Origin: a virus
DNA: 38,731 nt
Strand: one strand, 5' to 3'
Virus record (IMG/VR): IMGVR_UViG_3300021957_000111
Location: 1 to 38,731 of that record
The position numbers were made by a program, and so were the translations under genes. The notes below the pieces were generated by a model. The model saw only the letters and a program-made list of their open reading frames with translations, was not told the origin of the DNA and searched no databases. This document shows positions 1 to 6,453 of this stretch, piece after piece. The number at the start of each line of letters is the position of its first letter. Positions within the stretch are counted from its first letter, which is position 1.

Positions 1-1
1 A

Positions 2-1189
2 AAAAAATCATTAAATGAAACTAATAAAATATCTGACGATAAGTTAATGAGGTTAATGCCAAAAATACCTAAAGGGTATGGTGGTAAAAATACAGGAATT
101 GGAGAATATACAATCTCAACACCAGAGGGTGAAGATATAGTTCTGACACAGAGTAAAGATAAGAAAAATTGGTTCTATGAACCATCTAATGTTGCATTAA
201 AAATATTAAATGAAGTTACCCGTTATAGTGGTTTTAATAGAAACCCAGAGGATCCAGATTCTATTCCATTCGAACCAACAGGATCAGTATCTGAATTTAG
301 AGAAGAATTAAGAGCATTATTTGGTAAATTTAAGGGTGATTTAAAAAGTCCGGAGTTTATAAAAGGAGTGGCTCAAATAATGGTTAATTGGAAATCACTT
401 TTAAGAAGTCAATTAAATGAATCCAATTCTAACTACCCAGATTTTGATTTAGATAAAAACATAAGATACCAAGATACTGTTATCACAAACGGAATGTGGA
501 GATATACAGGTAAAGAATCAGGTGGAGCAGGTGTTTATAGAAATTTAAATAATGGCCAATTCTTAGCTTTTGATAAAAATGATTTTGATATATTTAGAAA
601 ACATCTTAGCAGTCATTTTGATTTTTCACAATCAGGAGGACCAGATTTCTCAACATTAAATGAAGCTGACGATAAATTATTAAAAATTAAACAAGAACTT
701 GAATCATTAAGACCAAGTATTAGTTGGATAGATGATATATTTGTATCTTCATATGATGGTAGCTTACAAGTTGAACTGGATTATACGTTATATCCTGACG
801 AAATAAAACAACTTGCCCAAATTGCTGCCAAATATGGTATGGAATTAAAATACATGACAGGTAAAAATGCTACTTTAGTAAAAAATAGAATAGATGAAGC
901 GGTTAAAAAAAATACTAAAAAATTAAATAAACCAATGCGCGACTCTTCAGGAGGTAAAGCATATAAGGTTTATGTTAAAGATCCAAAAACCAAGAAAATT
1001 AAAACAGTACGTTTTGGTTCAGGTGGTTTAAGAGCTAAAATCAACGATAAAAAAGCACGTAACGCATTCGCTAAACGTCACAAATGCTCAACTAAAAAAG
1101 ATAAAACTAAAGCAGGATATTGGAGTTGTAGATTACCTCGATATGCCAAATTATTAGGACTTAAATCTAATTTTGGTGGATTCTGGTAA
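2..1189 (+). CDS. Conserved T4-type marine phage protein of unknown function, 5' truncated
   Basis: The reading frame is open from the left edge (first full codon at base 2). The first ATG at 47 lies within continuous coding sequence (upstream residues KKSLNETNKISDDKL), so the true start is probably outside the window and the ATG at 47 is internal. The last ~85 residues form a basic module with KAYKVYVKDPKTKKIK, then FGSGGLRAKI, and a segment with two cysteines (HKCSTKKDK, YWSCRLPRYAKLLG). I remember this C-terminal module as recurring in marine T4-like phage proteins of unknown role. The high Lys/Arg content could suit nucleic-acid binding or a virion protein, but nothing catalytic is visible. 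The stop overlaps the next start (TAATG), implying translational coupling. Confidence is high that it is a gene and low on function. Confidence 0.85.
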   Translation, partial: KKSLNETNKISDDKLMRLMPKIPKGYGGKNTGIGEYTISTPEGEDIVLTQSKDKKNWFYEPSNVALKILNEVTRYSGFNRNPEDPDSIPFEPTGSVSEFREELRALFGKFKGDLKSPEFIKGVAQIMVNWKSLLRSQLNESNSNYPDFDLDKNIRYQDTVITNGMWRYTGKESGGAGVYRNLNNGQFLAFDKNDFDIFRKHLSSHFDFSQSGGPDFSTLNEADDKLLKIKQELESLRPSISWIDDIFVSSYDGSLQVELDYTLYPDEIKQLAQIAAKYGMELKYMTGKNATLVKNRIDEAVKKNTKKLNKPMRDSSGGKAYKVYVKDPKTKKIKTVRFGSGGLRAKINDKKARNAFAKRHKCSTKKDKTKAGYWSCRLPRYAKLLGLKSNFGGFW

Positions 1190-1464
1190 TGGATATCTTT
1201 AATGAAATATTATGGCCTCAATTTACTCAATTAAATGAAGTGCGTAATTTACCTCTTAATGAGCAGGTAAACCGCTACAATCAATATTTAAATGAGTTAC
1301 AAAACCAGCGCCAATGTTATATCCAACAATTAAACTGGCTTGAATGTAATAAAGGGGGAAAGAAGAAAAAAACTATTCAAAATGTAGGTTTTCTTCTCCA
1401 AGAAGATTTATTTGATTTAGAACAAGAAGATAATAGTAAAATTTTTATAACAGCTTATGCCTAA
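1189..1464 (+). CDS. Small phage protein of unknown function
   Basis: The product has 91 residues. The start overlaps the previous stop by one base (TAATG) and the end overlaps the next start by 8 bp, so it sits inside a translationally coupled string. The N-terminal half is rich in Asn, Gln and Leu and looks helical (NEQVNRYNQYLNELQNQRQ), followed by a Lys cluster (GGKKKKT) and an acidic C-terminus. There is no signal peptide or membrane segment. The pattern resembles short conserved proteins I remember from marine T4-like phages, but no function is assigned to those. The gene call is supported by length, coupling and codon use like its neighbours. Confidence 0.8.
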   Translation: MDIFNEILWPQFTQLNEVRNLPLNEQVNRYNQYLNELQNQRQCYIQQLNWLECNKGGKKKKTIQNVGFLLQEDLFDLEQEDNSKIFITAYA

Positions 1465-1972
1465 TTTACCAATTTCAGGATTACCAGCTTCATCTACCTT
1501 ACAAGGAGATGAATTGTTTGCTGATGTACAAGGTGGTGTAACTAAATACACTACTTTAGATGATGTAACAAGCTATGTAAGTAGCTCAATTGAAGTCTAT
1601 AACCAAACTAATACTAATAATTCATATATAGTACCAGTACCAATAACAGTATCTGCAGGTGATACTATAAATTTATCAGATACAATATATCAAAATGCTT
1701 CAATGGTTGAATTATCATGGAGTGGGGGTACTAACCCCGATGTTACTCTTAATTTACCGGATGCAACAAATGCTAACAATACTTATAGAACAATAAGATT
1801 TATTTCTGATTCAACCTTTATCAATGCTAGTCATCATGTTGATTTAACTCCAACAGGAGGTCAAACATTAGATGGAAGTACAGACCCTTACGTAATAAAT
1901 AAAGCATATGAGGGTATTATGGTATGGTCAGATGGAGCAGAATGGTTTATAATACAGAAAAAAGCTGGATAA
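1457..1972 (+). CDS. Probable virion/tail-fibre-associated beta-rich protein
   Basis: The product has 171 residues. The N-terminus (LPISGLPASSTLQGDELFADVQGG, counted with a break after residue 20) follows the pattern 'x-I-S-x-L-P ... G-x-E/D-x-x-x-x-V-Q-x-G-x-T-x-x-T'. That pattern is common at the start of phage fibre and baseplate-associated proteins. The remainder is Thr/Asn/Ser-rich and predicted beta (VPVPITVSAGDTINL, DVTLNLPDATNANNTYRTI), ending in a Trp-rich strand pair (GIMVWSDGAEWFIIQKK). It has no signal peptide, cysteine or catalytic motif. The assignment as a structural protein comes from composition and the N-terminal motif. Whether it is a fibre, a head fibre or a decoration protein cannot be decided. 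Confidence 0.7.
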   Translation: MPNLPISGLPASSTLQGDELFADVQGGVTKYTTLDDVTSYVSSSIEVYNQTNTNNSYIVPVPITVSAGDTINLSDTIYQNASMVELSWSGGTNPDVTLNLPDATNANNTYRTIRFISDSTFINASHHVDLTPTGGQTLDGSTDPYVINKAYEGIMVWSDGAEWFIIQKKAG

Positions 1973-2235
1973 TGAAACCATACACTGACATAGAAGTCAC
2001 AGATGAGTATATTATTCGTGAATTTGGGGATAATATAGACCCAATTGAATTAATGTGGCATCGTGATGATGAAGATAGATTAGTTGAAATTATAGATGAA
2101 ACTGATTGGAAACTACAACTTGATAATTCCTTGCCTACCTCACTTAAGGGTCGTATATTTATACCAAAACATGAATGGCATAGAGCTATTAAAGGAACTG
2201 GAAAGTTAAGATTAAAAATACATAAAATAAACTAA
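1972..2235 (+). CDS. Small cupin-like phage protein
   Basis: I chose the ATG at 1972 because it overlaps the previous stop (TAATG) like its neighbours. An in-frame ATG at 1924 lies wholly inside the previous gene and is unlikely. The 87-residue product contains MWHRDDEDRLVEII, LPTSLKGRIFIPKHEWHR and an AIKGTGKL-type ending. The order (His/acidic cluster, short beta strands, a 'G-R-I-x-I-P-x-x-x-x-H-R' strand, then a terminal strand) resembles a minimal cupin barrel with possible metal-binding histidines. Similar small proteins occur in marine T4-like phages without a known role. The fold is inferred from motif spacing only. Confidence 0.65.
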   Translation: MKPYTDIEVTDEYIIREFGDNIDPIELMWHRDDEDRLVEIIDETDWKLQLDNSLPTSLKGRIFIPKHEWHRAIKGTGKLRLKIHKIN

Positions 2236-2236
2236 A

Positions 2237-2578
2237 ATGGAAAATTTCGATTTAAAAAAATATTTAGCTGAGGGTGTATTACTAAAAGAAGCTAAGGAAA
2301 TAGATATGGCTAAGTCCTTTTTACAAAATAAAGGATTAGAAGTTGAAGCTGTTAAAAGTGGAAATGAAGGACATAGTAAAGCTGGTGATAAAGGTAAAGC
2401 ATTTATTTGGGATGGTGGTGAAGGAGATATGAATTATAAAAGTGATGGTAAAGAAGCTTTTTATGTTTATATGCCTTTTGATAAGGAAATTATGGAAGAA
2501 ATGAAAGATAAATTCCCAGTAATTAAAATAGGTGGAAAATCTGGAAATTATTATGAAGTAATAATTGAGAAAAAATAA
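2237..2578 (+). CDS. Small protein with capsid-targeting-like N-terminus (1 of 3 tandem)
   Basis: The product has 113 residues and starts MENFDLKKYLAEGVLLKE. The first 12 residues end in L-A-E, which matches the (L/I)-x-E cleavage rule of T4 gp21-type prohead proteases. They also resemble the N-terminal capsid-targeting peptide of T4 internal head proteins (MKTYQEFIAE in T4). The rest (AKSFLQNKG, GDKGKAFIWDGGEGD, FYVYMPFDKEIMEEM, VIKIGGKSGNYYEVII) is a small alpha/beta domain I do not recognise. The next two genes share the N-terminal module but not the body. A working inference is a protein packaged in the prohead, trimmed by the protease encoded at 13332, and possibly injected with DNA. The body function is unknown. 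Confidence 0.75.
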   Translation: MENFDLKKYLAEGVLLKEAKEIDMAKSFLQNKGLEVEAVKSGNEGHSKAGDKGKAFIWDGGEGDMNYKSDGKEAFYVYMPFDKEIMEEMKDKFPVIKIGGKSGNYYEVIIEKK

Positions 2579-2582
2579 AAAA

Positions 2583-2876
2583 ATGAATAATTTCGATTTA
2601 AAAAAATATTTAGTTGAAGGTAAGCTATTAAAACAATCTAAATTATCATCATCAGAATATCAAAAAGCTAAAAAATTAAAAGGGTTTGATCCTAAAAATT
2701 ATGAATGGGATAAAAACCAAAGTCTTTATTTAATGAAAGAATCTAACACCCTTAAAGAAGGTCATGGTTTAAGCCAACATGACTTAGATTATTTAGAAGG
2801 TTTAGCTGGTAGAACAGATAATGAAAAATTAAAAAAAATAGTTAAATTTTTATCTAAAACAAACATTAAAAATTAA
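2583..2876 (+). CDS. Small protein with capsid-targeting-like N-terminus (2 of 3 tandem)
   Basis: I chose the ATG at 2583 because the shared module MNNFDLKKYLVEGKLLKQ begins there. An in-frame upstream ATG at 2565 would overlap the previous gene and add an unshared leader. The product has 97 residues. After the L-V-E site it reads SKLSSSEYQKAKKLKGFDPK and then NYEWDKNQSLYLMKES, a basic-rich mostly helical protein ending in a Lys/Leu helix. It lies 4 bp downstream of the preceding gene and 4 bp upstream of the next. The body is unlike either neighbour, so the shared N-terminus is a module rather than the trace of a simple whole-gene duplication. Function unknown; internal head protein is a hypothesis. 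Confidence 0.72.
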   Translation: MNNFDLKKYLVEGKLLKQSKLSSSEYQKAKKLKGFDPKNYEWDKNQSLYLMKESNTLKEGHGLSQHDLDYLEGLAGRTDNEKLKKIVKFLSKTNIKN

Positions 2877-2880
2877 ATAA

Positions 2881-3360
2881 ATGGATAACTTCGATTTAAG
2901 AAAATATTTAGCTGAAGGTAAGCTATTAAAGGAATTCGTAGGTAAAGAATTAGAAGATAGAAACGAACCTTTATATGATGAATTAGTTTCAGGATCTGGC
3001 AAATCAGATACTGTAGAAGGTGAAATGCTAAGAGCTATTAATAGAATAGTTTACCGTTATTATAATGACGGAGATGAATATCATACAGGATATGGAACTG
3101 AAACAGCAGGACCAGCACATTCATTTTTAGTTAACGCTAATCATCCTCTTAAATCATTAGTTAGTACTCTATTTAGTAAAGGAACTAATTATGAGCAAAC
3201 AATCAAAGATGTTTTAGATGCTATTTTAGATCATATTGAATCAAGACGAGGTAAATATACTCCTAATAGTGAAGATATGTATGACTATGAGCCTGAATTT
3301 GAGGATGATGAATTTGAAGAAGAAGATTATGATGATTATGATGATGATTATGATTATTAA
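2881..3360 (+). CDS. Small acidic protein with capsid-targeting-like N-terminus (3 of 3 tandem)
   Basis: The product has 159 residues and starts MDNFDLRKYLAEGKLLKE, the third copy of the module ending in L-A-E. The middle is helical (GEMLRAINRIVYRYYND, SLVSTLFSKGTNYEQTIKD, LDAILDHIESRRGK). The last ~28 residues are an extreme Asp/Glu/Tyr tail (EFEDDEFEEEDYDDYDDDY). An acidic tail on a small head-associated protein could interact with basic capsid or DNA-binding proteins or mimic DNA, but this is speculation. It is the last gene before a strong terminator at 3421-3454, so it closes a transcription unit. Confidence 0.75.
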   Translation: MDNFDLRKYLAEGKLLKEFVGKELEDRNEPLYDELVSGSGKSDTVEGEMLRAINRIVYRYYNDGDEYHTGYGTETAGPAHSFLVNANHPLKSLVSTLFSKGTNYEQTIKDVLDAILDHIESRRGKYTPNSEDMYDYEPEFEDDEFEEEDYDDYDDDYDY

Positions 3361-3420
3361 AAACTAAAACAAACAGCTTGATTCATAGCCAAGCGATTAT
3401 ATAAAATCAATTTTGAGATC

Positions 3421-3454
3421 TGTGGCCTCCTATTTGGAGGTCACATTTTTTTTT
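3421..3454 (+). terminator. Rho-independent terminator after the small-gene cluster
   Basis: A 10-bp stem TGTGGCCTCC / GGAGGTCACA (one G-U pair) with loop TATTT is followed by nine Ts at 3446-3454. It separates the cluster ending at 3360 from the FAD-dependent dehydrogenase at 3488. Confidence 0.9.
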
Positions 3455-3462
3455 CGTATATT
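3453..3462 (+). promoter_or_regulatory. Promoter-like TTCGTATATT box upstream of the dehydrogenase gene
   Basis: TTCGTATATT lies directly after the terminator T-run and 25 bp before the ATG at 3488. The identical 10-mer occurs at 4794-4803, also in a short intergenic gap before a start codon. The TATATT core fits the TAnnTTTG-like -7 element of Bacteroidota primary-sigma promoters only partly (the final G is missing and no clear -33 TTG is seen). This is a candidate, not proven. Confidence 0.4.
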
Positions 3463-3487
3463 AATAACAAATAAAATTTAAGTCTAA

Positions 3488-4783
3488 ATGAGTAAAAATG
3501 TAGTAATGGTTGGAGCAGGTGTAGCAAATGTAAATGCTGCTACTAAGCTAATTGACAATGGTTTTAAAGGTAAAATTACCATAATTGATATGGGTAAAGA
3601 TCCATATTTAAGACCATATGAAGAGGTAATGACAGGTTTCTTAGGAGCAGGAGGTTGGTCTGATGGTAAATTAACTTATCACACTTCAATTGGAGGACAA
3701 TTATCTAAATATTGTGGTGAAGAAAAAGCAATGGAATTATTTGATCAGGTGATAGATAATTTTAAACGATTCCACCCTAAACCAGAAGAAGTACAATGTT
3801 CAAACCCAATAGCAGAACCAGAATTTATTAAACCATATTTCGGTTTACGTTTATTCCCTGTATGGCACGTTGGTACTGATTATTTACATGAAATAGGTAA
3901 AAATTGGTATGATTTCTTAGTTGATGGTGGTGTTGAATTTATTTGGGAAACCAAAGTTACAGATATTGATTTTGAAAATCAAATTGTATCTATAGGAGCA
4001 GTAGATGAAATGAAATATGATGAACTTATATTTGGTGTAGGCAAATCAGGTATTGACTTTGGTAAAGTATTAGCTGAAAAATACGACTTACCAACTGAAC
4101 CAAAACCAGTACAAATAGGTGTTCGATTTGAAGCACCACAAAAACACTTCCAAAAATTAATTGATGTATCTTATGATTTCAAATTATATAGAAAATATGA
4201 AGATGAGGGAGTATCATTACGTTCATTCTGTACAAACAACAACGCAGCTTATGTTGCTGTAGAAGAAACATATGGTGACCATTCATATAATGGACACGCT
4301 AAAAAAGATGAGGCGTTCCGAAATGATATGACCAATTTTGGTATATTAATGGAAGTACAAGGTATTGATAAACCATTTGATTGGTCTAGGGATGTAGTTA
4401 AAAAATTACAAATAGATGGTACAGGATTATATTATAGCCCCAGTAGAAAACCATCAACAACATCTGAAGGTGTAAATGTATCAGCTATACAAGTAGATAC
4501 ATTACATAAAATAACAAAAGCAATGCAACCATACTTTGCGTATGTGTATGATTTTATTGAAGATATGAAAAAAGTATTTCCAACACTTAAAGATGATTGG
4601 GGTATTTATATACCTGAAGTAAAGTATTTATCACCTGAGCCACTTGTCGATTATACTAATTTAGCCCTCACCAAGTATCCTAATGTACACTTTGTTGGTG
4701 ATGCTCTATCAGCTAGAGGTATAACAGTATCAGGAGCACAAGGGACATATGTAGCAGAAAGTATATTAAAAAACTTGGATTAG
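3488..4783 (+). CDS. FAD-dependent dehydrogenase/oxidoreductase (COG2509-like)
   Basis: The product has 431 residues. The N-terminal Rossmann dinucleotide-binding segment is VVMVGAGVANVNAATKL (residues 5-21), a G-x-G-x-x-N variant of the usual G-x-G-x-x-G, followed by an acidic residue ending strand 2 (TIIDMG). GFLGAGGWSDGKL (50-62) matches the 'GG-A-G-x-x-S-D-G-K-L' signature of the uncharacterised FAD-dependent dehydrogenase family. Further family-type blocks are KPVQIGVRFEAPQ and SFCTNNNAAYVAVEE. The C-terminal FAD-binding block is VHFVGDALSARGITVSGAQG (401-420). The length fits the family. The substrate is unknown; a cytosolic redox reaction in the infected cell is inferred. It sits alone between a terminator and a promoter-like box, surrounded by non-structural genes, like an acquired auxiliary metabolic gene. 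The Asn in the Rossmann motif is unusual and could affect cofactor binding. Confidence 0.85.
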   Translation: MSKNVVMVGAGVANVNAATKLIDNGFKGKITIIDMGKDPYLRPYEEVMTGFLGAGGWSDGKLTYHTSIGGQLSKYCGEEKAMELFDQVIDNFKRFHPKPEEVQCSNPIAEPEFIKPYFGLRLFPVWHVGTDYLHEIGKNWYDFLVDGGVEFIWETKVTDIDFENQIVSIGAVDEMKYDELIFGVGKSGIDFGKVLAEKYDLPTEPKPVQIGVRFEAPQKHFQKLIDVSYDFKLYRKYEDEGVSLRSFCTNNNAAYVAVEETYGDHSYNGHAKKDEAFRNDMTNFGILMEVQGIDKPFDWSRDVVKKLQIDGTGLYYSPSRKPSTTSEGVNVSAIQVDTLHKITKAMQPYFAYVYDFIEDMKKVFPTLKDDWGIYIPEVKYLSPEPLVDYTNLALTKYPNVHFVGDALSARGITVSGAQGTYVAESILKNLD

Positions 4784-4793
4784 CGAAATATCT

Positions 4794-4803
4794 TTCGTAT
4801 ATT
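4794..4803 (+). promoter_or_regulatory. Second TTCGTATATT box
   Basis: This is an exact copy of the 10-mer at 3453-3462, followed by TAGAGCAT. It lies in the 56-bp gap after the dehydrogenase gene, 36 bp upstream of the ATG at 4840. The TATATTTA core resembles a Bacteroidota -7 box. It could give the 4840-6075 genes their own transcript. Confidence 0.4.
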
Positions 4804-4839
4804 TAGAGCATATTAAAATAAATCATTAAAATAAAAGTT

Positions 4840-5124
4840 ATGGCAAAAAAATCAAATCAAGTGAAACTTTACGAAGAAAAAGTAATTAAGTATAAGGGTG
4901 CAAGACATTACTTAATAAAAATGGAAGGTGAAGAACACTTCAAACATCATAGATGGGATAACCCCGCAATTGTTCCCCTTAGCAAGGATTCTGAATTCCA
5001 AAAAGGATATTTTTTAAATGGAATTGAATTTGATCCTGAAGAATTTAAAGAAATTATGAAAGAACGTGAAGGTTTACCTTGGTATAAAACCATGAAAGGT
5101 AGAGCAGGAGAAAATAGAAACTAA
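4840..5124 (+). CDS. Small conserved phage protein of unknown function
   Basis: The 94-residue product is basic and hydrophilic. The centre (EEHFKHHRWDNPAIVPL, then GYFLNGIEFDPEEFKEIMKE) resembles the 'W-H-R-x-D-x-P-A-I ... Y-x-L-N-G-x-x-x-x-x-E-x-F' pattern of short repeat proteins in phage and bacterial genomes, whose role is unknown to me. There is no membrane segment or catalytic signature. It is followed after one base by the cupin gene, so the two are probably co-translated. Function not assigned. Confidence 0.75.
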   Translation: MAKKSNQVKLYEEKVIKYKGARHYLIKMEGEEHFKHHRWDNPAIVPLSKDSEFQKGYFLNGIEFDPEEFKEIMKEREGLPWYKTMKGRAGENRN

Positions 5125-5125
5125 T

Positions 5126-5533
5126 ATGAGAGATCACACACTACAAGCTATGCCTTATCAAGGTGAACGTCATGAAAAAGCATGGGGTCATGAACTATGG
5201 ATTATTAATAATGAACTTTATTGTGGTAAATTATTAGTATTCAAAAAAGATAAATCATTTTCAATGCATTACCATCTGTTAAAAGATGAAGCATGGTATA
5301 TTTCTAAAGGAAAGTTCCAATATACCTACATTGATACAGAAATAGCTGAACAAATAGATATAATAGTAAAAGAAGGTGATTGTATCCATTTACTACCAGG
5401 ACAACCCCACCAAATGTTGGCCCTTGAAGAAGGAAGTTGTATATTTGAAGTATCCACTCAACATTTTGACAATGATAGTTATAGAGTAGGAAAAGGTTCA
5501 TCACAATTAGAACCTAAAAACTTACCATTTTAA
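5126..5533 (+). CDS. Cupin-domain protein, sugar-phosphate-isomerase-like barrel
   Basis: The product has 135 residues forming a single cupin. The N-terminal KAWGHELWIINNELYCGKLL resembles the 'WG-x-E-x-x-I-x-N' strand preceding the cupin of type II mannose-6-phosphate isomerases. Cupin motif 1 is SMHYHLLKDEAWYISKG, with candidate metal ligands His48, His50 and Glu55. Motif 2 is GDCIHLLPGQPHQM with His95. The metal-binding set is therefore complete. It could be a small sugar-binding or isomerase-type enzyme, or a sensor; the substrate is unknown. Its placement beside the oxidoreductase and a P-loop kinase suggests a metabolic accessory block rather than virion assembly. Confidence 0.8.
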   Translation: MRDHTLQAMPYQGERHEKAWGHELWIINNELYCGKLLVFKKDKSFSMHYHLLKDEAWYISKGKFQYTYIDTEIAEQIDIIVKEGDCIHLLPGQPHQMLALEEGSCIFEVSTQHFDNDSYRVGKGSSQLEPKNLPF

Positions 5534-5544
5534 ATAAATAAGTT

Positions 5545-6075
5545 ATGAAAATAGGATTATGTGGTACAATGAGTGTAGGTAAAACAACCCTAGTTAATGC
5601 TCTAGAAAATATACCAGAATTTAAGGGTTATAAATTTACAACAGAACGCTCTAAGGAATTAATGGATCAAGGTATTCCATTAAATACTGATTCAACATTA
5701 AAAGGTCAATGTGTGTTTTTAGCTGAGAGAGCAGGTGAACTAATGTATGAGGATATTATTACAGATAGAACAATTATTGATGTTATGGCTTTTTCTAATT
5801 GTTCAACATCTATGGATGCTATTGATAAAGATGATTTTGAAACACTGGCATCTAGATTGATTAAAGAATATGATTATATTTTTTATGTTTCACCTGAAGG
5901 GGTTGAAATTGAAAATAATGGAATAAGAGAAACTGATGCTGAATATAGGAAATCAATTGATTTTTCAATAACTAAACTACTAAATAGATATAGACATAGA
6001 ATAAAAAATCTATATACTATATCGGGTAGTACTGAAGAACGTATAAAATTAATTAAACAAGCAATTTCTTTGTGA
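5545..6075 (+). CDS. P-loop NTPase / nucleotide-kinase-like protein (AAA_28 type)
   Basis: The product has 176 residues. The Walker A motif is GTMSVGKTT (residues 7-15) right after the first beta strand. DRTIIDVMAF (residues 74-83) fits the Asp-Arg motif after strand 3 of kinases. EYDYIFYVSPEGVEIENNGI and ETDAEYRKSID match the substrate/lid region of the AAA_28 (NadR C-terminal-like) family, in which 'D-G-x-R-x-x-D-x-x-x-R-x-x-I-D' is typical. The length fits a single kinase domain without the nucleotidyltransferase half of NadR. Probable ATP-dependent phosphorylation of a small molecule such as a nucleoside or nucleotide precursor; substrate unknown. It lies 11 bp downstream of the cupin gene in the same direction. 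Confidence 0.82.
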   Translation: MKIGLCGTMSVGKTTLVNALENIPEFKGYKFTTERSKELMDQGIPLNTDSTLKGQCVFLAERAGELMYEDIITDRTIIDVMAFSNCSTSMDAIDKDDFETLASRLIKEYDYIFYVSPEGVEIENNGIRETDAEYRKSIDFSITKLLNRYRHRIKNLYTISGSTEERIKLIKQAISL

Positions 6076-6084
6076 TATTTATAA
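6075..6084 (+). promoter_or_regulatory. ATATTTATAA element 1 of 4
   Basis: ATATTTATAA followed by CAAAA lies 15 bp upstream of the ATG at 6100, and its first base is the last base of the preceding stop codon. The same 10-mer precedes three other genes at nearly the same distance. It may be a late-promoter element or a translation-start enhancer. Confidence 0.5.
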
Positions 6085-6099
6085 CAAAAATACACTATA

Positions 6100-6453
6100 A
6101 TGAAAAAATCAACCTTAAGAGATTCTATTAAAGCAGAAATTATTGAAATTTTATCTGAAGAAACAGCAGAAGATATTCAAGACAAAACAAGTGCTCAAGC
6201 TGAGTTGAATAAAGAACTAGAAAAAACTCAGGATTTGATGAAGGAAGATGAAGAAGAACCATCTTCTAAAGATTTAAAGGCTGGTAAAAAAGATTCTATA
6301 TCTAAAATTTCTAATAAACTACAACAAACAACTAAAGAAATGAAGTCAGTAGTTAAAAAATGGAAAAATGCTGATGGTAGTGAAAAAGATAAGTTAACAT
6401 CTCGTTTAAAAGAGTTAACTAAAATAAAGAAAGAACTTGAAGGCCTTCTTTAA
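6100..6453 (+). CDS. Small charged, probably coiled-coil protein
   Basis: The product has 117 residues and is very rich in Lys, Glu, Ser and Leu. The N-terminus MKKSTLRDSIKAEIIEILSE is an amphipathic helix of a type I remember from small proteins of marine T4-like phages. It is followed by heptad-like runs (AQAELNKELEKTQDLMKED; SRLKELTKIKKELEGLL), so a helical-bundle or coiled-coil structure is likely. The 3' end overlaps the next gene by 17 bp in another frame, implying coupling to the membrane protein. By position upstream of gp17 one could consider a gp16-like small terminase, but no helix-turn-helix or gp16 signature is visible, so I do not assign that. Confidence 0.75.
   Translation: MKKSTLRDSIKAEIIEILSEETAEDIQDKTSAQAELNKELEKTQDLMKEDEEEPSSKDLKAGKKDSISKISNKLQQTTKEMKSVVKKWKNADGSEKDKLTSRLKELTKIKKELEGLL

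Larger units (their letters stand above)
2237..2934 (+). repeat. Three copies of an 18-codon N-terminal module
   Basis: The first 54 bases of three consecutive genes (2237-2290, 2583-2636, 2881-2934) encode near-identical peptides: M-x-N-F-D-L-(K/R)-K-Y-L-(A/V)-E-G-x-L-L-K. Copies 2 and 3 share the run GAAGGTAAGCTATTAAA exactly. Beyond codon 18 the three proteins do not resemble one another. This is a repeated 5' gene cassette rather than tandem whole-gene duplication. Confidence 0.85.

Noticed and set aside
1924-1971. Upstream ATG for the small cupin-like gene
   Set aside because: It lies wholly in the preceding gene; the TAATG overlap at 1972 matches the local pattern.
2565-2582. Upstream ATG for the second small tandem gene
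   Set aside because: It would overlap the preceding gene, and the conserved module starts at 2583.
3361-3487. Possible tRNA or small RNA in the 127-bp gap
   Set aside because: No cloverleaf can be drawn; the only clear structure is the terminator at 3421-3454.
6100-6453. Small terminase subunit (gp16) by position before gp17
   Set aside because: It is not adjacent to gp17 (a membrane-protein gene intervenes) and has no recognisable gp16 or helix-turn-helix pattern.
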